Assembly (NCBI GenBank): GCA_030833305.1
Contig: JAURHL010000113.1
Coordinates: forward strand, 1 to 6,596
DNA from: Acidimicrobiales bacterium
Lineage (GTDB): Bacteria; Actinomycetota; Acidimicrobiia; Acidimicrobiales; Ilumatobacteraceae
Direction: 5' to 3'
Length of the DNA stretch: 6,596 nucleotides
Part shown: positions 1 through 5,415 of the stretch, piece after piece
Layout: every line of letters begins with the position of its first letter
Position numbering within the stretch: the first letter of the stretch is position 1
Notes under the pieces: generated by a model
Told to the model about the DNA's origin: nothing
What the model saw: only the letters and a program-made list of their open reading frames with translations
Databases searched by the model: none
Made by a program: the position numbers and the translations under genes

Positions 1-28
1 GTCTCAGGAACAGAAGACGTCTCAGGAA
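1..28. repeat. Short direct repeat at the window edge, possible mobile-element end
   Basis: The 10-mer GTCTCAGGAA occurs at 1-10 and again at 19-28, an 18-base period. On the minus strand this reads TTCCTGAGAC twice. The second copy contains the TGA stop codon of the minus-strand metallo-hydrolase (22-24). I have a general memory that CTGAGAC-type motifs occur near ends of some actinobacterial IS481-like elements, but no transposase is visible and the repeat runs to the window edge, so this is a weak inference. It could also be chance or the start of a longer tandem array cut by the window. Confidence 0.4.
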
Positions 29-885
29 TTCAGGGGAATCGACAACGTCTGATTCTCGCTGGCCGCGATGACCTCGATCCCGTGTGGTTCGCAGGCACGG
101 CGGGCACGGTTCAAGAACTCGTCCACCGCGTCGTCGCCCCGCACCGGATCGTGGTGGAACAGAGCCAAGCGCTTCACCTTGCACTCGATGGCCACCCACA
201 CCGCGTACTCCATGGTGCAGTGACCCCAGTTGCTCTTGCCCACGAATTCTTCGGGCGTGTACTGAGCGTCGTGGATCAGGAGATCGGCGCCGGTGCACAA
301 CTCGCGCGCACCATCGGTGATGCCCATCGACCCGTCCTCGGGCATCTGGTGATCGGGCAGGTACACGACGCTGGTGCCGCGATGCGTGACGCGATAACCC
401 AACGTATTGCCGACATGGGGCACCAAGCGACTCATCACGTCGAGTCCTCCGATGGAGAAGTCGTCGTCGGCCACGTCGTGGAAGACGAAGGTTCCCGGCA
501 GATCGGTGACGCTCACCGGGAACATCGGGGGCTTGATGATGGACTCGAACACCTCGCGGACCGTGCGGCCGTCTTCTTGGACCGGACCGAAGATGTCGAA
601 GTGCGCGCCGTCACGCAAGGTGGGCACGAAGAACGGCAACCCCTGCACGTGGTCCCAATGCATGTGCGTCAACAGACACGTGCCCGTGAACGGTCCGGTG
701 GCCGGAATGCGATCACCGCAATAACGAAGTCCGGTGCCCAGATCGAACACCAAGGGGTCGTGTCCGGGTACGACGAGACCGACGCACGACGTGTTGCCGC
801 CGTACCGTCTGGTGTCATCGCCATGGCACGGTGTCGAACCGCGAACCCCAAAGAACGTGACAACGAGATCGTTGACCCCCTCGAT
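22..885 (-). CDS. MBL-fold metallo-hydrolase, cyclic-phosphodiesterase-like
   Basis: This is a metallo-beta-lactamase-fold hydrolase of the PhnP / cyclic phosphodiesterase-like branch (COG1235 type), probably cytosolic and acting on a phosphodiester; the substrate is unknown. Numbering from the ATC at 885 (287 residues), it shows FGVRGSTP (12-19), RYGGNTS (27-33), DLGTG (48-52), the metal-binding THMHWDH (73-79), PHVGNTLGY with H157, LPDH with D178, HDA (205-207), WGHCT with H222 and LFHHDP with H245. All expected metal ligands are present and the length is normal. The start is uncertain: between the conserved FGVRGSTP and a point deep inside the divergent hydrolase gene the frame holds no ATG, GTG or TTG. 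I place the start at ATC 885 because a TANNNT hexamer lies 7 bases upstream; an altered start codon or a base error is equally possible. The stop codon lies in a short repeat. It is divergent from the alpha/beta hydrolase. The family call is firm; the exact start is not. Confidence 0.88.
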   Translation of the reverse strand: MEGVNDLVVTFFGVRGSTPCHGDDTRRYGGNTSCVGLVVPGHDPLVFDLGTGLRYCGDRIPATGPFTGTCLLTHMHWDHVQGLPFFVPTLRDGAHFDIFGPVQEDGRTVREVFESIIKPPMFPVSVTDLPGTFVFHDVADDDFSIGGLDVMSRLVPHVGNTLGYRVTHRGTSVVYLPDHQMPEDGSMGITDGARELCTGADLLIHDAQYTPEEFVGKSNWGHCTMEYAVWVAIECKVKRLALFHHDPVRGDDAVDEFLNRARRACEPHGIEVIAASENQTLSIPLNS

Positions 886-892
886 GAGGTGA

Positions 893-898
893 ACGCTA
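893..898 (-). promoter_or_regulatory. Candidate -10 hexamer (TAGCGT) of the metallo-hydrolase gene
   Basis: Read on the minus strand, TAGCGT fits the actinobacterial TANNNT -10 consensus. Seven bases separate it from an in-frame ATC at 885-883, close to the 6-base spacing seen at three other genes here, so the transcript may be leaderless. A weak -35 candidate, TTCGGA at 922-917, lies 18 bases upstream. This is pattern matching only. Confidence 0.4.
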
Positions 899-921
899 AA
901 TGACGCACGGGTGCATTCCGA

Positions 922-940
922 ACGGGAGCCGACCCGTCGG
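922..940. promoter_or_regulatory. Overlapping small inverted repeats in the divergent gap, possible operator
   Basis: Two competing dyads overlap between the divergent promoters: ACGGG (922-926) with CCCGT (933-937), six-base loop; and CCGAC (929-933) with GTCGG (936-940), two-base centre. They lie just upstream of the candidate -10 on each side, where a shared regulator could bind. Arms of five bases are common by chance in GC-rich DNA. The rest of the gap (886-1002) shows only the two -10 candidates. Confidence 0.18.
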
Positions 941-990
941 GCTGGTGACGTTGGTCGCAGTCGGGGTGCTCCGGGAGTCGCGCCGAGGGG

Positions 991-996
991 TACGGT
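991..996 (+). promoter_or_regulatory. Candidate leaderless -10 hexamer (TACGGT) of the hydrolase gene
   Basis: TACGGT matches TANNNT and ends exactly six bases before the ATG at 1003, so transcription would begin at or next to the start codon. No clear -35 is seen at the usual distance. A purine run GAGGGG (985-990) could act as a ribosome site for a TTG at 997, but that TTG would lie between the -10 and the expected transcription start, so the ATG is favoured. Confidence 0.55.
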
Positions 997-1002
997 TTGC
1001 CC

Positions 1003-1896
1003 ATGGCAGCAACCCCGGGCATCACCACGCACACCACCAACGTGGACGGTCTCGACCTGACCTACCTGGCCTGCGGTCTGGAGAATTCGGGACCCTTGGC
1101 GGTCTGCCTGCACGGATTCCCCGATTCGGCCCACACCTGGCGCCATTTGCTGCCCCGCTTGGCCGACGCCGGCTACCGCGCGGTGGCGCCGTTTCTGCGG
1201 GGCTACGCACCCAGCGCCGTGCCCGCCGACGGCCGATTCCAGACCGCGGCTTCGGCGCTCGACGCCATCGGTCTGCACACCAACCTCGGTGGCGACTCGC
1301 GCGCGGTGATCATCGGGCACGACTGGGGTTCCATCATCACCAACATCGCGGCCGCCCACCGACCCGATCTGTGGTCGAAGGTGGTCATGTCGGCGGTACC
1401 ACCGGGCAACGCGGTGGGCATGGCCTTCGTCACCAATCTCGCGCAGATCAAGCGCAGTTGGTACATGTTCTTCTTCCAGCATCCCCTGGCCGACATGGTG
1501 GTCGGCGCGAACGACCTCGCGTACATCGACATGCTGTGGAACGACTGGTCACCGGGTTTCGATGCCACCGAGGAACTCGCGTTGCTGAAGCCCAGTCTGC
1601 GTGACCCCGCCAATCTGCAGGCCGCGCTCGGCTACTACCGCGCCACCATTGGCGCCGGGTACAACGATCCCGAACTTCAGGATGTGCAAGCCAAGTCGAC
1701 CGTGATCCCGTCGCAACCTTTGTTGTATCTGCACGGCGTCACCGACGGTTGCATGGGCCTCGAGGTGGCGCGATTCGCCGCCGCCGAACTTCCGGCCACC
1801 GCACGCGCGGAGTTCGTCGACGGTGCCGGACACTTCCTGCACCTGGAACGACCCGACCACGTGAACGACATCATCGTGAACTTCCTCGGCGAGTGA
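1003..1896 (+). CDS. Alpha/beta hydrolase, epoxide-hydrolase type
   Basis: This is a 297-residue alpha/beta-fold hydrolase that most resembles soluble epoxide hydrolases, which open an epoxide to a diol through an enzyme ester intermediate. HGFP (37-40) forms the oxyanion-hole loop. GHDWGS (105-110) carries the nucleophile as Asp107 rather than Ser, which points to epoxide hydrolase or dehalogenase chemistry. Asp248 (HGVTDGC) and His277 (GAGHFLHLE) complete the triad. Cap-domain tyrosines are in the expected places: Tyr154 in RSWYMFFFQHP and Tyr211/Tyr212 in LGYYRA; they support epoxide hydrolase over haloalkane dehalogenase. There is no signal peptide, so it is probably cytosolic. ATG 1003 is chosen over TTG 997 because of the six-base spacing from a -10 hexamer. 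The fusion gene starts one base after its stop, so the two are probably co-transcribed. The natural substrate cannot be read from the sequence. Confidence 0.9.
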   Translation: MAATPGITTHTTNVDGLDLTYLACGLENSGPLAVCLHGFPDSAHTWRHLLPRLADAGYRAVAPFLRGYAPSAVPADGRFQTAASALDAIGLHTNLGGDSRAVIIGHDWGSIITNIAAAHRPDLWSKVVMSAVPPGNAVGMAFVTNLAQIKRSWYMFFFQHPLADMVVGANDLAYIDMLWNDWSPGFDATEELALLKPSLRDPANLQAALGYYRATIGAGYNDPELQDVQAKSTVIPSQPLLYLHGVTDGCMGLEVARFAAAELPATARAEFVDGAGHFLHLERPDHVNDIIVNFLGE

Positions 1897-1897
1897 C

Positions 1898-2839
1898 ATG
1901 ACCACGAACCACTCCACCGTGCCCGTCCTTCCCGACGGTCTCGTCATCGTGGTGAAGCGCGAATGCGAGACGTGCCGCATGGTGGTGCCGGTCATCGCCC
2001 AACTGCGTGGTTCGGGAACGACCGTCACCTTGTACGTCCAGGACGATCCGAGCTTTCCCGAGGGCCTGAACGCCACTCCCGATGCCGACCTCGCCGTGAG
2101 TTGGCATCACGACATCGAAACAGTGCCCACGGTGATGCGGGTGAAGAACGGCGTCGAGATCGAGCGCTTTGCCCCGATTCCGAATGAGCCGAGAGCCAAC
2201 CGTCGAGCGATCTTCTTCTGCGGTCGCCACGAGCCTCGCAAGGGTCTCGAATACCTCCTGAAGGCCCACGCAACGTTGCCCGATGACGTCGATCTGTGGA
2301 TCGCATCCGACGGTCCCGAGACCGATCGGCTCAAGCGTGAATGGGCCGGAGACGCACGGGTGCAGTGGCTCGGACGCATCAGCGACGCCGAGAAGGCCAG
2401 TCGACTGCGACAAGCGGCGGTATTTTGTGCACCATCACTCGGCGGCGAGAGTTTCGGCGTCGTACTGATCGAAGCCATGGCCGCCAACACACCGATCGTC
2501 GCGAGTTCGCTCGACGGCTACATGAACGTGGCGACGAACATGATCGATGCGATTCTCGTGGAGCCGGCCGACATCGCCGCCTTGGAGGCGGGTCTGCGCC
2601 GGATTCTCGACGATCCCGAACTGGCGGCCGCGCTCGTCGAGCGCGGTGCTCGTCGGGCGACCGAATTCTCGATGAAGAATCTCGCCCTTCGGTACGAGGA
2701 GATCTATCGACGTGTTCTGTCGAGTCATTCGGTGCGCGTAGCCCCGGTTCGCCACGGACGAATCCGAGCCTGGTGGTCGATCGCCAAACGCCTGCGTGCC
2801 CTCGCCAGCAACTCGATTCGCCGTATGCTGGTCAAATGA
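1898..2839 (+). CDS. Chimeric protein: thioredoxin-like domain joined to the C-terminal half of a PimA-like GT4 glycosyltransferase
   Basis: The 313-residue product has two unrelated parts. Residues 14-91 look like a thioredoxin fold: a strand LVIVVK, the redox motif C23-E-T-C26 before a helix, then the cis-proline loop TVPTVMRVKNGVEIERF with Pro77. The last helix of a thioredoxin domain is absent. Residues 84-275 match the linker and C-terminal donor-binding Rossmann domain of GT-B family 4 enzymes: NGVEIERF, GRHEPRKG (R110 and K115, expected to contact the nucleotide diphosphate), LGRISDAEKASRLR, then LGGESFGVVLIEAM (181-194) with the EX7E pair E184/E192. The LGGESFG and EPRKG wording is closest to PimA phosphatidylinositol mannosyltransferase. 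The N-terminal acceptor-binding domain, about 175 residues in PimA, is missing. Residues 275-313 hold ten Lys/Arg and no acidic residue. The gene starts one base after the hydrolase stop and its TGA overlaps the lemA ATG. Glycosyl transfer is unlikely without a partner. It may be a real fusion left by a deletion, or an assembly join. Confidence 0.8.
   Translation: MTTNHSTVPVLPDGLVIVVKRECETCRMVVPVIAQLRGSGTTVTLYVQDDPSFPEGLNATPDADLAVSWHHDIETVPTVMRVKNGVEIERFAPIPNEPRANRRAIFFCGRHEPRKGLEYLLKAHATLPDDVDLWIASDGPETDRLKREWAGDARVQWLGRISDAEKASRLRQAAVFCAPSLGGESFGVVLIEAMAANTPIVASSLDGYMNVATNMIDAILVEPADIAALEAGLRRILDDPELAAALVERGARRATEFSMKNLALRYEEIYRRVLSSHSVRVAPVRHGRIRAWWSIAKRLRALASNSIRRMLVK
2147..2170 (+). other. 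Domain junction inside the chimeric gene, on a motif fitting both parents
   Basis: These bases encode NGVEIERF (residues 84-91). In thioredoxin-like proteins a stretch such as KNGVEIERF is the beta turn and strand after the cis-proline; in GT4 enzymes PNGVEIERF is the classic linker entering the C-terminal domain. The change of family falls on this octapeptide, which could have been near-identical in two separate genes and so served as the crossover point for a deletion or for an assembler. No codon is disturbed and the frame is intact on both sides. Confidence 0.6.
2824..2829 (+). promoter_or_regulatory. Candidate leaderless -10 hexamer (TATGCT) of lemA
   Basis: TATGCT matches TANNNT and ends exactly six bases before the lemA ATG at 2836, inside the last codons of the chimeric gene. 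There is no good Shine-Dalgarno site before lemA, which fits a leaderless transcript. A clear -35 is not seen. If real, lemA-htpX-DUF3048 is transcribed independently of the upstream pair. Confidence 0.5.
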
Positions 2840-3384
2840 CCATTCTCATCATCGGCATCGTCCTTTTGGTGGCCATCATCGGCGTCGTGCTGTACAACGG
2901 GCTGGTCCGCAGCCGGAACCAGGTCGACAATGCCTGGTCGCAGGTCGATGTCCAACTGAAACGTCGCCTGGACCTGATTCCCAATCTTGTGGAGACCGTG
3001 AAGGGGTACGCCACGCACGAACAGAAGACGTTCGACGCGGTCATTCAGGCCCGCAGTGCGGCCATGTCGGCGGCACCCAATCCCGGTTCTCAAGCCGCGG
3101 CCGACAATCTGTTGAGTGGCACGTTGAGACAGTTGTTCGCCCTCTCCGAGGCGTACCCCGACTTGAAAGCGAATCAGAATTTCCTCGCGCTCCAGGAAGA
3201 ACTGAGCGCCACCGAGGGTCGTGTCGCGTACGCGCGTCAGTTCTACAACGACAGCGTGCTCGGCTACCACAACAAGTTGGACACATTCCCCACCTTGATC
3301 GTCGCAAAGTTCGGTTCGTTCTCGCGACGCGAGTTCTTCGAAGCCGAAGACGGGGCCCGCGTGGCCCCCGAAGTCAAGTTCTGA
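2836..3384 (+). CDS. lemA: LemA family membrane protein
   Basis: This 182-residue protein is a full-length LemA family member. Residues 2-20 form one N-terminal membrane helix, followed at once by YNGLVRSRNQVDNAWSQVDV (20-39) and then QLKRRLDLIPNLVETVKGYATHE (40-62), the family's hallmark block. The second block is YPDLKANQNFLALQEELSATE (107-127) and then ARQFYNDSVLGYHN (133-146). The rest is a helical bundle outside the membrane helix. LemA proteins have no settled enzymatic role; they are often encoded beside M48 membrane proteases, as here. The ATG overlaps the upstream TGA (ATGA) and has a TANNNT hexamer at leaderless spacing, which fixes the start well. htpX follows two bases after its stop. 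The family assignment is secure; the function is not known. Confidence 0.95.
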   Translation: MTILIIGIVLLVAIIGVVLYNGLVRSRNQVDNAWSQVDVQLKRRLDLIPNLVETVKGYATHEQKTFDAVIQARSAAMSAAPNPGSQAAADNLLSGTLRQLFALSEAYPDLKANQNFLALQEELSATEGRVAYARQFYNDSVLGYHNKLDTFPTLIVAKFGSFSRREFFEAEDGARVAPEVKF

Positions 3385-3386
3385 CC

Positions 3387-4292
3387 GTGTTCGAAGAGAT
3401 TCGCGCCAACAAGCGTCGCAGCGTGATCCTGATCGCGGTGTTCGTCATCGTCACCGTGGCCATCGGTTTGGTGGTGGGCACCCTGATCGGTGGGGGACCA
3501 CTACCGACCGCCATCGCGTTCATCATCGCCGCCGTGACCGCCGGTGTCTCGTATTGGAAGTCGGATCGGATCGCTCTGCGCGTGAGTCGCGCGGTCCCGG
3601 CCGACCCGGCCGTGTACCAGCGTCTGCACAATCTCGTGGAGGGTTTGTGCATCGCCAGTGGACTTCCGAAGCCCGCCGTTTACATCATCGACGATCCGGC
3701 CCCGAACGCCTTCGCGACGGGGCGCAATCCGCAACACGCCGCCATCGCCGTCACCACCGGCCTGCTCGAGAAGATGAATCGCGTGGAGCTGGAAGGGGTC
3801 GTGGCCCACGAACTGTCGCACATACGCAACTACGACATTCTGGTTTCGACCATTGCCGTGGTTCTCGTGGGGACCATCGCCATCGTGACCGACCTTTCTC
3901 TTCGCATGATGTGGTGGAACGGGGGTCGCGTCAGTCGGGACGGGGATCGCCAGAACGGATCCAACCCCCTTGCTCTGATCGGCATCGTGCTCCTGGTGGT
4001 GGCACCCATCGTCGCCAAAGCCATGCAAGCGGCTCTCAGTCGGCGCCGCGAAACCTTGGCCGACACCTCGGCCTGCCAGATGACGCGATATCCACCCGGT
4101 TTGATCTCGGCTTTGGAAAAATTGAAGGCCGACACGACGACCACCCATTCGGCGAGTATGGCCACCGCTCATCTCTGGATCGAACAGCCCTTGTCGGGAG
4201 TTCGCGACGAGGGTCGGCTCGGCTGGTTCCACCGGATGTTCGACACCCACCCACCCCTCGACCAACGCATCGCAATGCTGAAGGAGCTCTGA
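3387..4292 (+). CDS. htpX: M48 family zinc membrane protease, HtpX-like
   Basis: This 301-residue integral membrane zinc metalloprotease belongs to peptidase family M48 and is expected to take part in membrane-protein quality control. Two hydrophobic helices lie at about 12-33 and 38-56. The zinc site HELSH (141-145) supplies H141, H145 and catalytic E142; the third ligand is E222 in SRRRETLADTSA. PNAFATG (106-112) is the usual M48 edge-strand motif, and FDTHPPLDQRI (285-295) is the conserved C-terminal signature. Two more hydrophobic stretches, about 151-170 and 196-216, fit the HtpX layout. The start is GTG at 3387, two bases after the lemA stop, giving MFEEIRANKRR before the first helix; no strong ribosome site is present, so translation is probably coupled to lemA. 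Length and motifs are complete. The lemA-htpX pair is a recurrent arrangement in bacteria, suggesting that the two products work together. Confidence 0.94.
   Translation: MFEEIRANKRRSVILIAVFVIVTVAIGLVVGTLIGGGPLPTAIAFIIAAVTAGVSYWKSDRIALRVSRAVPADPAVYQRLHNLVEGLCIASGLPKPAVYIIDDPAPNAFATGRNPQHAAIAVTTGLLEKMNRVELEGVVAHELSHIRNYDILVSTIAVVLVGTIAIVTDLSLRMMWWNGGRVSRDGDRQNGSNPLALIGIVLLVVAPIVAKAMQAALSRRRETLADTSACQMTRYPPGLISALEKLKADTTTTHSASMATAHLWIEQPLSGVRDEGRLGWFHRMFDTHPPLDQRIAMLKEL
4281..4286 (+). promoter_or_regulatory. Shine-Dalgarno site AAGGAG for the DUF3048 gene
   Basis: AAGGAG lies in the last codons of htpX, eight bases before the ATG at 4295. It is a near-perfect ribosome binding site at ideal spacing and fixes the start of the lipoprotein. 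Its presence in an internal operon gene contrasts with the missing sites at lemA, pdxS and the hydrolase. Confidence 0.75.
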
Positions 4293-4294
4293 AG

Positions 4295-5365
4295 ATGAAC
4301 GCAACCATTAATGCTCGTCGTGTCTCGTCCATGTTCCTCGCGACCGTCATCGGGCTCGTGGCCTGTGGCGGAGGAAGCTCCGGATCGACACCAACTACGT
4401 CCGTACCGAGCACCGTCCCTGAGACCACCACGACGACGATCCCGGTACCCGTGATGCCTTTGACTGGTCTTCCCGTGGTCGACGAAGCGGCGGCCGTCCG
4501 TCCGGCCATCGTGGCCAAGATCGACAATCATCCCGGGGCGCGTCCACAAAGCGGTCTCAACTCGGCCGACATCGTCTACGAAGAGAACGTCGAAAAATGG
4601 ACACGTTTCGCCGCCGTGTTCCATTCCACGGGATCGGATCCCGTCGGACCTCTACGGTCGGGGCGCACCCAAGACATCGACCTCGTGACGTCTCTCAACA
4701 AGCCACTGTTTCTCTGGAGTGGTGGCAATGCGTCGGTGACGAGCGCCATCGGCAAGTCGTCCCTGGTGAACATGAGTGCCTCGGCGGCCAGCAACGGAGG
4801 GGGCTTCTTCCGATCCGCCGACAAGAAGGCACCCCACAATCTCTTCAGCAAGACGACCAACATCTGGGCCCTCGACGCGGGTCGGGGCGGCACGCCACCT
4901 GCACAGTTCGAGTACCGCGACCCGGCGAGCCCCTCCGTGGGTACCGACGTGGCGGGCCTCAAGTTGACCATGGACGGCTCCATGCGGGCCGCGTGGCAAT
5001 GGAACTCCCAGACCGGCAAATTCCTCCGCTTCCACGAGACCAAGGTTCACGAGGACGCCGATGGGAGCCAGGTGGCTTTCGACAACGTGGTGGTCATCCA
5101 ATGCGAATACACGACCAGTTCGGCCGATCCGCGAAGTCCGGAGGCCCAGACGGTGGGGTCCGGACCGGCATGGGTGTATTCCGACGGAAAAGTCGTCGAA
5201 GGCACCTGGAACCGTCCCGACAACATGTCGCCGTGGAATCTCCGGGACTCCGCCGGGAAACCGATCGGATTGTCCCCGGGGAGAACCTGGGTGGAATTGA
5301 TCCGGGAGGGTCAGGCGGTCGTGGCCCCCGCGGACGTCGACTTCGATGACGTCGCGTGGCCCTGA
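4295..5365 (+). CDS. DUF3048 domain lipoprotein (YerB-like)
   Basis: The 356-residue product is a predicted exported lipoprotein. The N-terminus has two arginines (8-9), a hydrophobic stretch (13-23) and a lipobox LVAC with Cys24 as the lipid anchor. A Ser/Thr/Pro-rich linker (28-52) leads to the folded domain. The first half of DUF3048 is recognised from PLTGLPVVDEAAAVRPAIVAKIDNHP (55-80), then SADIVYEENVE (90-100) and DPVGPLRSGRTQDIDL (115-130). The second half contains PAWVYSDGKVVEGTWNRPD (291-309) and PIGLSPGRTWVELI (323-336). The family includes Bacillus YerB; its biochemical role is not established. The ATG follows the htpX stop by two bases with an AAGGAG site, so it belongs to the lemA-htpX unit and would act on the outer face of the membrane. 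The Gly/Ser and Thr-rich spacer is typical of actinobacterial lipoproteins. No unusual residues or frameshifts were seen. Confidence 0.92.
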   Translation: MNATINARRVSSMFLATVIGLVACGGGSSGSTPTTSVPSTVPETTTTTIPVPVMPLTGLPVVDEAAAVRPAIVAKIDNHPGARPQSGLNSADIVYEENVEKWTRFAAVFHSTGSDPVGPLRSGRTQDIDLVTSLNKPLFLWSGGNASVTSAIGKSSLVNMSASAASNGGGFFRSADKKAPHNLFSKTTNIWALDAGRGGTPPAQFEYRDPASPSVGTDVAGLKLTMDGSMRAAWQWNSQTGKFLRFHETKVHEDADGSQVAFDNVVVIQCEYTTSSADPRSPEAQTVGSGPAWVYSDGKVVEGTWNRPDNMSPWNLRDSAGKPIGLSPGRTWVELIREGQAVVAPADVDFDDVAWP

Positions 5366-5379
5366 TCACAGAATCTGCC

Positions 5380-5389
5380 TCGGTACCGA
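5380..5389. promoter_or_regulatory. Perfect 10-base palindrome TCGGTACCGA upstream of pdxS
   Basis: The palindrome lies in the 50-base gap between the DUF3048 stop and pdxS. Its right edge is 14 bases before the candidate -10, overlapping where a -35 would lie. It could be an operator for the vitamin B6 genes. A single 10-base palindrome in GC-rich DNA may be chance, and it does not extend further or resemble a terminator (no T run). Confidence 0.25.
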
Positions 5390-5403
5390 AGCGAGCACAC
5401 GGT

Positions 5404-5409
5404 TAGCCT
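5404..5409 (+). promoter_or_regulatory. Candidate leaderless -10 hexamer (TAGCCT) of pdxS
   Basis: TAGCCT matches TANNNT and ends exactly six bases before the pdxS ATG at 5416, the same geometry as at lemA and the alpha/beta hydrolase. No Shine-Dalgarno site precedes the ATG. Together these support a leaderless pdxS transcript. Confidence 0.55.
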
Positions 5410-5415
5410 GACGTC

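Noticed and set aside
13..23. GAAGAC and CGTCTC side by side, resembling cloning sites
   Set aside because: Eleven bases are too few to claim vector sequence; the direct repeat explains half of it.
82..903. A 273-codon plus-strand open frame
   Set aside because: It lies antisense to the metallo-hydrolase, whose conserved motifs are clear; the reading is low-complexity His/Val/Arg sequence typical of a GC-rich mirror frame.
997..999. TTG start for the hydrolase with a GAGGGG ribosome site
   Set aside because: It would lie between the -10 hexamer and the expected transcription start; the ATG two codons later fits better. It stays possible if transcription starts upstream.
3554..4294. A 5' extension of the DUF3048 frame by about 247 codons
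   Set aside because: It overlaps htpX in another frame and would bury the lipoprotein signal; the AAGGAG site and lipobox set the start at 4295.
5366..5415. Terminator between the lipoprotein gene and pdxS
   Set aside because: The only dyad is a loopless palindrome without a T run, so no intrinsic terminator is supported; none was seen elsewhere either.
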